Numbered from the stretch's first letter, positions 6,680 to 15,687 are shown. The stretch is DNA of 64,000 nt from an uncultured Piscinibacter sp. (GCF_937952055.1 NZ_CALFYO010000025.1:1-64000), one strand, 5' to 3'. Notes: a model not told the origin generated them from the sequence alone. Made by a program: numbers and translations.

Positions 6680-9252
6680 GCCGTCTTCTTCGCCGCAGCC
6701 TTCTTGGCCGGCACCTTCTTCGCCGCACGCGGCTCGAACTCGAAGATCACCTTGCCCTCCTTCTTGTCGTAGGACAGGCGCGCCTTGAACTTTCGCCGCG
6801 TCTTGTTGGAGACGAAGTTCTCCATCAGGTCGGTCTTGCCGGTGGCCAGCAGCTTGGTCATCTGCTCGCGCGCCACCGGTTGCTGAAGGATGATCTTGCC
6901 GCTCTTGAAGTCGCAGGTGACGTGGGCGCCCACGGCGTGCTCGCAGACGTAGCTGCTGCCGTGCTCGTAGACATGCCCCTGGCACTTCGGGCACGCGCCG
7001 AGCGACTCCTGGCCGGAGAAGTCCACCGGCTCGCCGTCGCCTTCGGCCTTCTTGGCGTCCTCGCCGAAGTCGAACTCCAGCTTCCAGTTCTTGATCTCGT
7101 CGTCGTAGGCGAGCTTGAGCTCGGCGGTGAACGGCCAGCCCGCCTTGGAGCGGAAGCCCTCCAGCGGGCCGATCTTCTTGTGGGCGATGAACTGCGTCAC
7201 CTCGTCAAGCTCGAAGCTGCGCCCGCCGGGGATCTTGCTGATCGAGAAGCCGCAGCCCTCGCTGTTGCCGTCCTTGCCGGCGCAGGCGAAGCGGCGGTAG
7301 TTCTCCTTCACCACGCCGCCGCAGTTCGGGCAAGGCACGGTCAGCGTCGCGTAGTCGCCCGGAATGGTGTCGCGGTCGTACTCCTTGGCCTTGCGCACGA
7401 TGCGCTCGGCCATCGCGGCGATCTCGGCCATGAAGGCTTCACGCTGCAGCCGACCCTTCTCCATCTCGGCGAGCTGGTACTCCCAGTTGCCGGTCAGCTC
7501 GGGCTTGGTCAGGTCTTCCACGCCCAGCCCGCGCAGCAGCGTCATCAGCTGGAAGGCCTTGGCGGAGGGCACCAGCTCGCGACCCTCGCGGTGCATGTAC
7601 TTCTCGAGAATCAGGCCTTCGATGATCGCCGCGCGCGTGGCCGGCGTGCCCAGGCCCTTCTCGGCCATGGCTTCGCGCAGCTCGTCGTCGTCGATCAGCT
7701 TGCCCGCGCCTTCCATCGCCGACAGCAGCGTGGCCTCGGTGTAGCGCGCCGGCGGCTTGGTCTTCAGCGCGGTCACGGCCACGCTGTCGGTGCGCACCGC
7801 CTCGCCGGAGGCCACCGGCACGAGCGTGGCATCGTCCTCCTGCGCCTCGCGGCCATAGACGGCCAGCCAGCCCGGCTTCACGAGCACCTTGCCGTTGGTC
7901 TGGAAGTTGAACTCCCTGCCATCCTTCTTCACGGTCGAGATGCGCGTCGTGACCATGAATTCGGCGCTCGGGTAGAACACCGCGAGGAAGCGCTTGACCA
8001 CCATGTCGTAGAGCTTGGCCTCCACCTCGGTCAGGCTCTTCGGCGCCTGCAGCGTCGGAATGATGGCGAAGTGGTCCGACACCTTGGCGTTGTCGAACAC
8101 GCGCTTGGCCGGCTTGACGTACTGCTCGGCGAGCGCCTTGCGCGCATGGCCGCTCAGCTCGCGCAGCGGGCCGGGCAGGTCCTCCTCGGCGAGCATCTGC
8201 ATGGTCTGCTTCACCACCGGCAGGTAGTCCTCGGGCAGGGCGCGCGAGTCGGTCCGCGGGTAGGTCAGCACCTTGTGCTTCTCGTACAGCGCCTGCGCGA
8301 TCGACAGCGTGGTCTTCGCCGAGAAGCCGAAGCGCGAATTGGCCTCGCGCTGCAGCGTGGTCAGGTCGTACAGCAGCGGGCTCGCCTGCGTGCTCGGCTT
8401 GGCCTCCTCGGCGACGCTGGCCGGCTCGCCACGGCAGGCCTGGGCGATCGCCTGCGCGTCGGCCTCGTTCCACAGGCGATCGGCGCGCTGCTCGAGATCG
8501 TCGGGGTTTTTCTTCCACTTCGGGTCGAACCACTTGCCCTCGTACTCGCCGGCCTGCGCGGCGAAGGTGGCCTTGACCTCCCAGTAGTCGCGCGCCACGT
8601 GCTTGCGGATCTTCTCCTCGCGCTCGACGACGATCGACAGCGTCGGCGTCTGCACCCGGCCCACGGTGGTGAGGAAGAAGCCGCCGTCGCGCGAGTTGAA
8701 CGCGGTCATCGCGCGCGTGCCGTTGATGCCGACCAGCCAGTCGGCCTCGCTGCGGCTGCGCGCAGCCTCGGCCAGGCCGCGCAGCTCCTCGTCGCTGCGC
8801 AGCTTCTCGAAGCCCTCGCGGATGGCCGCCGGCGTCATGCTCTGCAGCCACAGCCGCTTGACCGGGTGCTTGCTCTTGCTGTGCTGCTGGATGAGCCGGA
8901 AGATCAGCTCGCCCTCGCGCCCCGCGTCGCAGGCGTTGATCAGTTCGCCCACGTCCTTGCGCTTGACCAGCTTGACGATGGCATTGAGCCGGCTCTTGCT
9001 CTTGTCGATCGGGTTGAGGTCGAAATGCGGCGGGATCACCGGCAGGTGCGCGAAGCTCCACTTGCCGCGCTTGACGTCGAATTCCTCCGGCGCCTTGATC
9101 TCCAGGAGGTGGCCGACGGCCGAGGTGACGAGGTACTTGTCGTTCTCGAAGTACTCGTCGTGCTTGTCGAACTTGCCCGCAATCGGCGTCAGGGCGCGCA
9201 CGATGTCCTGCGCGACAGAGGGCTTCTCGGCAATGATGAGTGACTTGGTCAT
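6676..9252 (-). CDS. topB: DNA topoisomerase III
   Basis: An 858-residue type IA topoisomerase that relaxes and decatenates DNA. The Toprim domain starts the protein (IIAEKPSVAQDI) and carries the acidic metal-binding motif ACDAGREGELIFR. The active-site tyrosine is Y331 (LTYPRTDSRALP). After the four-domain core come two cysteine-rich zinc-ribbon modules (CPNCGGVV...GCGFSISK and CPKCQGHV...CDFKSGK). The protein ends with a Lys/Ala-rich tail (KKVPAKKAAAKKTA) like those of histone-H1-like proteins. Start ATG 9252 is chosen because family homology begins with MTKSLIIAEKP; the frame extends 26 codons further without support. Transcribed with the DUF167 gene, divergent from the SET-domain gene. 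Confidence 0.95.
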   Translation of the reverse strand: MTKSLIIAEKPSVAQDIVRALTPIAGKFDKHDEYFENDKYLVTSAVGHLLEIKAPEEFDVKRGKWSFAHLPVIPPHFDLNPIDKSKSRLNAIVKLVKRKDVGELINACDAGREGELIFRLIQQHSKSKHPVKRLWLQSMTPAAIREGFEKLRSDEELRGLAEAARSRSEADWLVGINGTRAMTAFNSRDGGFFLTTVGRVQTPTLSIVVEREEKIRKHVARDYWEVKATFAAQAGEYEGKWFDPKWKKNPDDLEQRADRLWNEADAQAIAQACRGEPASVAEEAKPSTQASPLLYDLTTLQREANSRFGFSAKTTLSIAQALYEKHKVLTYPRTDSRALPEDYLPVVKQTMQMLAEEDLPGPLRELSGHARKALAEQYVKPAKRVFDNAKVSDHFAIIPTLQAPKSLTEVEAKLYDMVVKRFLAVFYPSAEFMVTTRISTVKKDGREFNFQTNGKVLVKPGWLAVYGREAQEDDATLVPVASGEAVRTDSVAVTALKTKPPARYTEATLLSAMEGAGKLIDDDELREAMAEKGLGTPATRAAIIEGLILEKYMHREGRELVPSAKAFQLMTLLRGLGVEDLTKPELTGNWEYQLAEMEKGRLQREAFMAEIAAMAERIVRKAKEYDRDTIPGDYATLTVPCPNCGGVVKENYRRFACAGKDGNSEGCGFSISKIPGGRSFELDEVTQFIAHKKIGPLEGFRSKAGWPFTAELKLAYDDEIKNWKLEFDFGEDAKKAEGDGEPVDFSGQESLGACPKCQGHVYEHGSSYVCEHAVGAHVTCDFKSGKIILQQPVAREQMTKLLATGKTDLMENFVSNKTRRKFKARLSYDKKEGKVIFEFEPRAAKKVPAKKAAAKKTA

Positions 9253-9313
9253 GGTGTCTCGTGCAAGGTTCTCATGGCGGGCTCGCGCCGCATCCTCCAT
9301 ACAATCCGGGCTT

Positions 9314-9340
9314 CGCGCGCACGCACGCACACGCGCGCGC
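9314..9340. repeat. 27-base perfect alternating pyrimidine-purine tract
   Basis: From 9314 to 9340 every step alternates pyrimidine and purine (CG and CA steps only). It lies between the divergent topB and SET-domain genes. Such tracts can adopt left-handed Z-form under negative supercoiling. Whether it does so here, or has any regulatory effect, is inference. Confidence 0.7.
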
Positions 9341-9351
9341 CCCTGAATTCA

Positions 9352-9864
9352 ATGTACCCAAAGTCAATGAAGGCGCAAGCAACCAACGGCAAGTCCCACC
9401 CGGCCGCCCAGGCCACGGGCGGCCGCCGCATCCAGGTCCGCCGCTCCGGCGTGCACGGCAAGGGGGTGTTCGCGCTCAAGCCGTTGAAGAAGGGCGAAGT
9501 CATCATCGAGTACAAGGGCGAGGTGATCGACTGGCCCGAGGCGCTGCGCCGCCATCCTCACGACCCGAAGGACCCCGACCATACCTTCTACTTCCACATC
9601 GACGACGGCAACGTCATCGACGCGAAGCACGGCGGCAATGCGGCACGCTGGATCAACCACGCCTGCGAGCCCAACTGCGAGGCCGACGAGATCGACGGCC
9701 GCGTCTTCATCAAGGCGCTGCGCAACATCAAGCCGGGCGAGGAACTCTTCTACGACTACGGGCTGATCATCGACGAGAAGTACACGGCGAAGCTGAAGAA
9801 GCAGTTTGCCTGCCACTGCGGCTCGAAGAAGTGCCGCGGCACCATGCTCGCTCGCAAGCGCTGA
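9352..9864 (+). CDS. SET-domain protein lysine methyltransferase
   Basis: A 170-residue protein that is essentially one SET domain plus a post-SET zinc motif. It should transfer methyl groups from SAM to lysine side chains. Seen directly: RRSGVHGKGVFA at the domain start, the pseudoknot motif WINHACEPNC (N102-H103), the catalytic tyrosine Y136 in ELFYDYG, and post-SET cysteines C154, C156 and C161 (CHCGSKKCRGTM), which normally share a zinc with a SET cysteine. The family is eukaryote-like but widespread in some bacteria. ATG 9352 is chosen; ATG 9367 is also possible. The target is unknown; nucleoid proteins or the Lys/Ala tail of neighbouring TopB are candidates by context only. Confidence 0.88.
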   Translation: MYPKSMKAQATNGKSHPAAQATGGRRIQVRRSGVHGKGVFALKPLKKGEVIIEYKGEVIDWPEALRRHPHDPKDPDHTFYFHIDDGNVIDAKHGGNAARWINHACEPNCEADEIDGRVFIKALRNIKPGEELFYDYGLIIDEKYTAKLKKQFACHCGSKKCRGTMLARKR

Positions 9865-9877
9865 TCGACCGGATGCC

Positions 9878-10777
9878 ATGGCCGAGCCGCCGCTGCACTG
9901 GGGAGCCGAGGCGCTGTGGCAGCAGCTGCGCCCGCTGCTGCCCGGGTTGAGCGTCGAGGTCGTGGAACGCTGCACGTCCACCAACAGCGCGCTGCTCGAG
10001 CGCGCCCGCGTCGAGGTGCGGCCCGAGCCCGACAACGCCGATGTGCTGGTGCATCGCAGCGTGGAAAGCGCCGCGTTCGGCCGCCGCGCCGCGGACATCC
10101 AGCCGTGTCTGCTCGTCGCCGAGCACCAGACGAACGGCCGCGGCCGCCTGGGCCGCAGTTGGCAGTCGGCGCCGGGTGCGTCGCTGACCTTCTCGCTGTC
10201 GCTGCCGATCGTGCGCGAGGACTGGTCGGGCCTGTCGCTGGTGGTCGGCCTCGCGCTGGCCGATGCGCTGGACCCGCCCGACGCCGGCCGCGCGCCGCGC
10301 GTCGGTCTGAAGTGGCCCAACGACCTCTGGCTGATGGACGGCCCGGCGCGTGGCCGCAAGCTCGGCGGGGTGCTGATCGAGACCGTGGCCGCGGGCCGCA
10401 CCCGCCTGGCCGTGATCGGCATCGGCCTGAACGTCAAGCCGATGCGGGCCGACGACACCAGCACCGGCTTTGCCTGCCTGCAGGAACTCGACGATGCCGT
10501 CACCGCGCCCGAAGCGCTGCATCGGCTGGCGCTGCCCCTGGCGCAGGCGCTGCGGCGCTTCGACGCCGAGGGGTTCGCTGGCTTTCGGGCCGAGTACGCC
10601 CGGCGCGACCTGCTCCTCGGCCAGCCAGTGCGCACCACCCAGCAAGGCCTGGCCGAGGGGATGGCGCGCGGCGTCGACGAACGCGGCGCTCTGCAGGTGC
10701 AGACCCCTGCAGGGACCGTCGCCGTGACCAGCGGCGAGGTGAGCGTGCGGCTCGACCCGGGCGCCGTCGCGCGATAG
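9878..10777 (+). CDS. birA: Biotin-[acetyl-CoA carboxylase] ligase
   Basis: A 299-residue biotin protein ligase that activates biotin with ATP and attaches it to carboxylase carrier protein. Key motifs: GRGRLGRSW (biotin/ATP binding loop), KWPNDLW, and KLGGVLIET. The N-terminal DNA-binding winged helix of E. coli BirA is absent, so this is a ligase only, not a biotin-operon repressor. ATG 9878 lies 13 bases after the SET-gene stop. The frame is open upstream, but only in the SET gene. A SPOR-protein gene follows after 2 bases, a common birA neighbour in Burkholderiales. Confidence 0.92.
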   Translation: MAEPPLHWGAEALWQQLRPLLPGLSVEVVERCTSTNSALLERARVEVRPEPDNADVLVHRSVESAAFGRRAADIQPCLLVAEHQTNGRGRLGRSWQSAPGASLTFSLSLPIVREDWSGLSLVVGLALADALDPPDAGRAPRVGLKWPNDLWLMDGPARGRKLGGVLIETVAAGRTRLAVIGIGLNVKPMRADDTSTGFACLQELDDAVTAPEALHRLALPLAQALRRFDAEGFAGFRAEYARRDLLLGQPVRTTQQGLAEGMARGVDERGALQVQTPAGTVAVTSGEVSVRLDPGAVAR

Positions 10778-10779
10778 CC

Positions 10780-11493
10780 ATGCTGCGGATGATCGTCCTG
10801 CTCCTCGTCCTGGCCAACCTGCTGTTCTTTGCCTGGACGCGTGGCTGGCTCGAGGGCGCGACCGGCTTGCGCCCGCATCCCGAGCGCGAGCCGCAGCGGC
10901 TGGCGCGGCAGAAGAACCCCGACCTCGTCGTGGTGCTGACGCCGTCGGCAGCCAGCGCCGCCCTGACACCGCGGACGGTCCCGGGCGCACCGCTGCCCGC
11001 CGCATCGGCGGCCAGCGCGCCGCTGCGCGGCGCCTGCCTGGAGGCCGGGCCGTTCGCCACCGGCGCCTCGGTGTCGGCGGTCGCCGCGCTGCAGGCCCTG
11101 CAGCCGGCGCTGCCCGCCGGCAGCTGGGTCGACGTGACGATCGAACGCCCCGGCAGCTGGATGGTCTACCTGGGCCGCTACCCGAATCGCGACGCGCTGG
11201 CGAGGCAGCAGGACGAGCTCAAGCGCAACCGCGTGAGCTACCAGGAGGTGACCACGCCGGCCGAGTACACACCGGGCCTGTCCCTGGGCCGCTTCAACGA
11301 GCGAGCGGCGGCCGAGCAGTCGCTTGCCCAACTCGGCCAGCGCGGCGTGCGCAGTGCGCGCGTCGTCGAGTTGGCGGCGCCGACCACGCTGCACATGCTG
11401 CGCGTGCAGAACGCCGACGCGGCGCTGGCGGACAGGCTGGCGACGATCAGGTCGCCTGCACTGGGCCGAGGCTTCGTCCCCTGCGCCAACTGA
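10780..11493 (+). CDS. SPOR-domain-like membrane protein
   Basis: A 237-residue protein with one N-terminal membrane segment (about 4-20, MIVLLLVLANLLFFAW). An Ala/Pro-rich linker and a SPOR-type repeat region follow, with GSWMVYLGRYPNRDALARQ and LGRFNERAAAEQSLAQLGQRG. SPOR domains bind denuded septal peptidoglycan, so a periplasmic cell-division-related role is likely. ATG 10780 follows the birA stop by 2 bases. The last 47 bases overlap the end of the convergent protease gene, an unusually long tail-to-tail overlap. Confidence 0.75.
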   Translation: MLRMIVLLLVLANLLFFAWTRGWLEGATGLRPHPEREPQRLARQKNPDLVVVLTPSAASAALTPRTVPGAPLPAASAASAPLRGACLEAGPFATGASVSAVAALQALQPALPAGSWVDVTIERPGSWMVYLGRYPNRDALARQQDELKRNRVSYQEVTTPAEYTPGLSLGRFNERAAAEQSLAQLGQRGVRSARVVELAAPTTLHMLRVQNADAALADRLATIRSPALGRGFVPCAN

Positions 11494-13198
11494 GCGCGGC
11501 CACGGCCAGGGCCAGCGCGGCCAGCCAGGACGCGCCGAGCGCCCCCCCTCCCGAGTCGCCGGTCGAGGCCGCCGGGGGCACGGACGCGTTCGCCGGCCGG
11601 TCGGCACCCAGGGCCACGGCGGCGTCGACGTCGGCGTTGTCGATGACCTCGGGCTGGCGCGCCGGCGGCACGTAGCCGCCCGGATCGGCGGCGTACTGCA
11701 GGGCCCCGGTGGCGTCGAGGATGCCCGCGCCGCAAGTCGAGGTGGTGCACAGGCAGCGGCCGGGGTTCCGCTCGGAGCACTGCGCGATCTTCGGCGACAC
11801 CACGTGCGGCCGCGCGCTGCGCTGCAGGCCGTCGACGAGCTGCCGCGCACTGAGCGAAGGATTCACCGACAGCATCAGCCCGGCCACGCCCGCCACCAGC
11901 GGCGCGGCGAAGCTGGTACCCGCGGCGCGCGCATAGGTGCCGCTGCCCGGCCGGCGCGTCCCGGCGTTGGAGACCGTCAGCAAGGCGTCGTCGCCGAGGT
12001 CCATGCCCCAGGCGCCGATCTGCCGGGGATCGCCACCCGCCGTGGCGAGGGCCACCTGCGTGCCGAAGCTCGAGTAGCTGGACTTGAAGCCGTCGCGGTT
12101 CAGCGACGCCACGCCCACCACGCCGCGACAATTGGCCGGCCGTGCCACCGCGCCGTGCTCGTTGCCAGCCGCCGCGACGATGATGACGCCCGCCGCCGCC
12201 AGCTCGTCGATGGTCTCCTGGTAGGCCGCGTTGCAGGGCGCGCTGCCGCCGAAGCTGATGTTCAGCACGCGCGCACGGTTCGGGTTGATCGGCAGGGGCA
12301 GGCCCCGGCCATCGAGCACCTGCAGGCCGGCGGCCCAGCGCATGCCGGCGATGATGTCCGCCACCTCGGCGCCGCACTTGCCTGCCACCCGCACCGGCAG
12401 CACCCGAGCGTTCCAGTTCGCCGCCGCGACGCCCACGCCGTTGTCCGTGGCGGCGGCGAGCATGCCGGCAATGATGGTGCCGTGCCAGGAGCTGTCGTCG
12501 ACGTCGCAATCGCCGAACAGCACCGGGTCCGCCGAGCGGTCGGTGTCGCTGACCCAGTCGCCGGGGTCGCTGGCGTCAGCGTCCCAGCCGTCGCCGTCGT
12601 TGGCGTACTCCACGGTCGAGACGAAGTCGTGGCCGGGCAGCACGCCGGCACCGAGATCCGGATGCGCCGTGATGCCGGTATCGAGCACGGCCACCACCGG
12701 CACCGCGCTGCCGGTCGTCGTCGACCAGGCGCTCTGCACGCCGGGCACGCCGCGGCGCCTCTCCTCGATGTCATTGGCGTTGCTGCCGCCTGCGGCGAAC
12801 AGCCACCACTGGCCGCTGCTGGAGAACGACGAGGCGAACAGCGGATCGGCCGGCACGGTGAGCCGGCGCTCGCGCTCGTTGGGCACCACCCACTCGACCT
12901 CGGGCTGCCGCGCGAGGCGCTCGCCGAGGCTCCTGGCCTCTTCGGCGCTCAGGCGCCGGCCGAAATCGAGGTGCTGCGAGCGCCGGCCGACCCCACGCGC
13001 GCGGGCCGAGATGCCGGCTTCGGCGAGCACGCGCTGCAGCTTCCCCGGCGGCGCGGCCGAGCCATCGCTCGCGTCGCGCAGCTTGATGATGAGCCCGTGC
13101 GCGGCGCCGTCCGCGACCGCCCAGCCGGGAGCCATCGCACCCACGCCACAGAGCACGGTGCCTGCGACGCGCAGCGCAAGCCGGGACCGCCAGCCCAC
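11447..13198 (-). CDS. Secreted subtilisin-like S8 serine protease with GlyGly-CTERM tail (protease A)
   Basis: A 583-residue exported serine protease. Signal peptide (about 1-28, ending PGWAVA), then an I9-like propeptide ending near VVPNERERRLTVPADPLF. The S8 catalytic domain has triad residues D173 (VLDTGI), H239 (SSWHGT) and S429 (GTSFAAP). The C-terminus is a Gly-rich motif (SGGGALG), a membrane segment and a basic end (WRRGR), the GlyGly-CTERM signal processed by rhombosortase. GTG 13198 is the only start placed just before the signal peptide and is 2 bases from the end of protease B. Related to protease B, presumably by duplication. Confidence 0.88.
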   Translation of the reverse strand: MGWRSRLALRVAGTVLCGVGAMAPGWAVADGAAHGLIIKLRDASDGSAAPPGKLQRVLAEAGISARARGVGRRSQHLDFGRRLSAEEARSLGERLARQPEVEWVVPNERERRLTVPADPLFASSFSSSGQWWLFAAGGSNANDIEERRRGVPGVQSAWSTTTGSAVPVVAVLDTGITAHPDLGAGVLPGHDFVSTVEYANDGDGWDADASDPGDWVSDTDRSADPVLFGDCDVDDSSWHGTIIAGMLAAATDNGVGVAAANWNARVLPVRVAGKCGAEVADIIAGMRWAAGLQVLDGRGLPLPINPNRARVLNISFGGSAPCNAAYQETIDELAAAGVIIVAAAGNEHGAVARPANCRGVVGVASLNRDGFKSSYSSFGTQVALATAGGDPRQIGAWGMDLGDDALLTVSNAGTRRPGSGTYARAAGTSFAAPLVAGVAGLMLSVNPSLSARQLVDGLQRSARPHVVSPKIAQCSERNPGRCLCTTSTCGAGILDATGALQYAADPGGYVPPARQPEVIDNADVDAAVALGADRPANASVPPAASTGDSGGGALGASWLAALALAVAALSWRRGRSLGPVQAT

Positions 13199-13200
13199 GC

Positions 13201-15213
13201 TCACGAACGCCGCTCGGCTGCTTGGGCGCGCCGCAGTGCCAGCACGGCCGCCAGCAGCGCGACCAGCCAGCCTAGGCCGAGCGCACCGCCGCCGCCGCTG
13301 GAAGGCGGGTCGCCGATCACGGTGACCTCGACCGTCTGCGTGCCACTCGCACCCGTGTTGTCGGTGACGGTGAGGCTGACGACGAAGACGCCGCCGGCCG
13401 TGGGCGTGGCGGTGGCCGAAGCCGTCGTCGCCCCCGCCAGCGACGCAACGATGCCGCCGCCGTTGAGCAGCGCCCACTGGTAACTGGAGATGCTGCGGCC
13501 ACTGAGCACCGAGGTCTGGTCGGACGTCAGCGTGAGCAGGCTGCCGGCCACCGGCTGTGCCGGCGTCACGCCGATGCGCACGACCGGGCCGGTGGCCGCG
13601 GTCGTGGCCGCCGCGGCGTCGAGCATGCCGGCGCCGCAGGTCGTGGTGGTGCAGTTGCACTCCAGCTGCTCGATGCCGTCGGCTTCGCGGCACATGTCCA
13701 CGCCCGCGATCGCCGGGAAAGCCCGCGACGACGCCATCAGCAGCCGGCGTACCTCGGTGGGCGCGAGCTCCGGCCGCAGCGTCAGCATCAACGCCGAGGT
13801 CCCGGCCACCAGCGGCGCCGAGAAGCTGGTGCCGATGGTGATGTTGAACGCGTCGGTGTAGATCGAGCCGCCGGCGGCGTCGGTGACGGGATCGAAGGTG
13901 CCCAGGTTCGCCGTGGTCAGGATCGGGTACAGGCAGGGATCGCTCTCGTTCGAGTTGACGCAGTTGCCCGCCGGCGCGCTGATGCTGACTTCCGGCCCGA
14001 GATCGGAGTAGCCGACCTTGGTGCCCTCGTGGCGCAGGCCGGCGACGCCGATCACGCCCTCGCAGTTGGCCGGCTCCGACACCGCGTGGCCCGCGCCGTT
14101 GCCGGCGGAGGCGACGATCACCTTGCCGAGCGCGTTGATCTGGGCGATCACGTCAAGATAGGCCTGTGTGCACGCCCCTTCACCGCCCAGGCTCATGTTG
14201 AGCACCTTCGCCGGGTTCGGGTTGGCCGGCACGTTCGGGACGGCCAGGCCGGCCGCCCAGCGCATGCCGGCGAGGATGTCCGAATCCCAGCCGCCGCACT
14301 TGGCGAGCACGCGCACCGGCAGCACGCGCACGTTGCGGCCGACACTGGCCATGCCCATGCCGTTGTTGGTGAGTGCGCCGACCAGCCCGCTGACCTGGGT
14401 GCCGTGCCAGGAACTCGGCTCTTCTACATAGCGGCCGGTGACCGGGTTGAAGGTGGTGCACTGGTAGAACAGCCCGGCGGGATCGTTGGCTTCCGTGGCC
14501 GTGATGCCGTCGCCCTCGTCGCTCGGATCGGCGTCCCAGCCGTTGCCATCCTTGGCGGTGAGGTAGGTGGCGGGGACGATCAGATTGCCGACGGCGTCGC
14601 GATCCGGCCCGACGAAGTCGTGGCCGTCGAGCAGCTTGCCGGCAAGGTCGGGATGGTCGAAGCGAACGCCGGTGTCGAGCACGGCGACGACGACATTGGT
14701 GCTGCCCGTCGTGAGGTCCCAGGCCCGCTCGGCGTTGATGGCCGAGCGGAAGGTCGACGTCGGCGGACGCAGATACCACTGCCCTGCCGCCGGGCCGCCC
14801 GTCTGAAGGGCCAGATTCAACGGCGGTCCGCTGAGGTAGTAGGGATCGTTCGGCACCGCCGCCCGCCGCTTGCGCCGGTCCGGCACCGCGTACTCGACGT
14901 CGATCTCCTTGGCCAGCCGCGCCGCGAGCGCCTCGGAGGACATGCCGGCGGCGAACACCACCTGGGTGCGCTCGGCGATGCCGTGGCCGGCGCGCAGCGG
15001 CAGCCCGACGCGTGCCCCCAGCGCCAGCGCCTGCGCGGCCTGGCGCTCGTCCACGCCCGCCGCCTGCTTGCGCAGCAACGGCGAGTCGGCCTTGTACTTG
15101 ACGATCACCCGCGCGCTCGCCGCGCCGGAGGGCGTCGCTGCCGCCTGGGCCGCCACCGGGGCGAGCAGCGCCAGGGCGATGGCGGCGATCAACTTCTGGG
15201 TCAGGGTCCTCAA
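13201..15213 (-). CDS. Secreted subtilisin-like S8 serine protease with PKD-like domain and GlyGly-CTERM tail (protease B)
   Basis: A 670-residue exported protease. Signal peptide 1-24 (LIAAIALALLAPVAAQA), propeptide to about 120 (VIVKYKA... YAVPDRRKRRA), S8 domain with D180 (VLDTGV), H270 (SSWHGT) and S463 (GTSFSAP). Several cysteines near the end of the domain (CNCTTTTCGAGMLDA) are shared with protease A. A PKD-like beta domain (about 545-630) precedes the C-terminal SGGGGALGLGW, a membrane helix and arginines: a GlyGly-CTERM sorting signal. The start is TTG 15213, backed by GGAG six bases upstream; a nearer ATG runs at once into a stop. Second gene of a three-gene unit. Confidence 0.9.
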   Translation of the reverse strand: MRTLTQKLIAAIALALLAPVAAQAAATPSGAASARVIVKYKADSPLLRKQAAGVDERQAAQALALGARVGLPLRAGHGIAERTQVVFAAGMSSEALAARLAKEIDVEYAVPDRRKRRAAVPNDPYYLSGPPLNLALQTGGPAAGQWYLRPPTSTFRSAINAERAWDLTTGSTNVVVAVLDTGVRFDHPDLAGKLLDGHDFVGPDRDAVGNLIVPATYLTAKDGNGWDADPSDEGDGITATEANDPAGLFYQCTTFNPVTGRYVEEPSSWHGTQVSGLVGALTNNGMGMASVGRNVRVLPVRVLAKCGGWDSDILAGMRWAAGLAVPNVPANPNPAKVLNMSLGGEGACTQAYLDVIAQINALGKVIVASAGNGAGHAVSEPANCEGVIGVAGLRHEGTKVGYSDLGPEVSISAPAGNCVNSNESDPCLYPILTTANLGTFDPVTDAAGGSIYTDAFNITIGTSFSAPLVAGTSALMLTLRPELAPTEVRRLLMASSRAFPAIAGVDMCREADGIEQLECNCTTTTCGAGMLDAAAATTAATGPVVRIGVTPAQPVAGSLLTLTSDQTSVLSGRSISSYQWALLNGGGIVASLAGATTASATATPTAGGVFVVSLTVTDNTGASGTQTVEVTVIGDPPSSGGGGALGLGWLVALLAAVLALRRAQAAERRS

Positions 15214-15257
15214 CGCATTCTCCGGTTCGTGTGCTCTGCTGCAACGCGCGAGAGCCT

Positions 15258-15587
15258 TCAGGGGCTGACGATGCGCTTGCGCTGGTCGCGCTGCACCGCC
15301 TCGAAGCGTGCCACGTCCGCCCGCAGTCGCTGCAGCACCGCCTCGCAGTCCGCCGCATCCGTGCAGCGCACGTGCACAGCGTGCCAGGCCGTGCTGCTGG
15401 CCGACAGGTAGCGCGCCGGTCGTCCGGCGGCGTCAGCCACCTGCGCCGCAATCGCCGCCGCGTCCATCGACGGCTGGGCCAGCTTGACCAGCACGCTCAT
15501 GCCGCCGGGGGCGGCCGGTTCCACGGCACAGCCCGACAGCGCCAACGCAGCCAGGCAGGACGAAGCGGACCGGAGCAGCGACGGCAT
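15258..15587 (-). CDS. Small lipoprotein resembling the propeptides of the adjacent S8 proteases
   Basis: A 109-residue predicted lipoprotein: a hydrophobic signal ending in LSGC with lipidated C20. The mature part begins SVLVKLAQPS, passes through an alpha/beta pattern, and ends FEAVQRDQRKRI. This parallels the propeptides of the two downstream proteases, which begin VIVKYKA / LIIKLRD and end YAVPDRRKRRA / VVPNERERRLT. By that likeness it may be a free, membrane-held I9-type inhibitor or folding chaperone. That function is inferred. First gene of the unit, 44 bases before protease B. ATG 15587 fits the signal peptide; a GTG at 15617 would add ten unsupported residues. Confidence 0.65.
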   Translation of the reverse strand: MPSLLRSASSCLAALALSGCAVEPAAPGGMSVLVKLAQPSMDAAAIAAQVADAAGRPARYLSASSTAWHAVHVRCTDAADCEAVLQRLRADVARFEAVQRDQRKRIVSP

Positions 15588-15687
15588 GCCGAAGTGTAGG
15601 TGGCGCACCCAGGCCACCCCCCGTGCGGATTCGGCAGGCCGCGGTAAAGCTTTGTTGCGAGGCTGCGGAAGGCGTGAGCAGCGGAAA

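Noticed and set aside
6664..9243. 859-codon plus-strand open frame opposite topB
   Set aside because: No recognisable domain; topB on the other strand has all active-site motifs.
9806..9877. Longer birA with extra N-terminal residues
   Set aside because: The extension lies in the SET gene in another frame and does not encode the DNA-binding domain of regulatory BirA.
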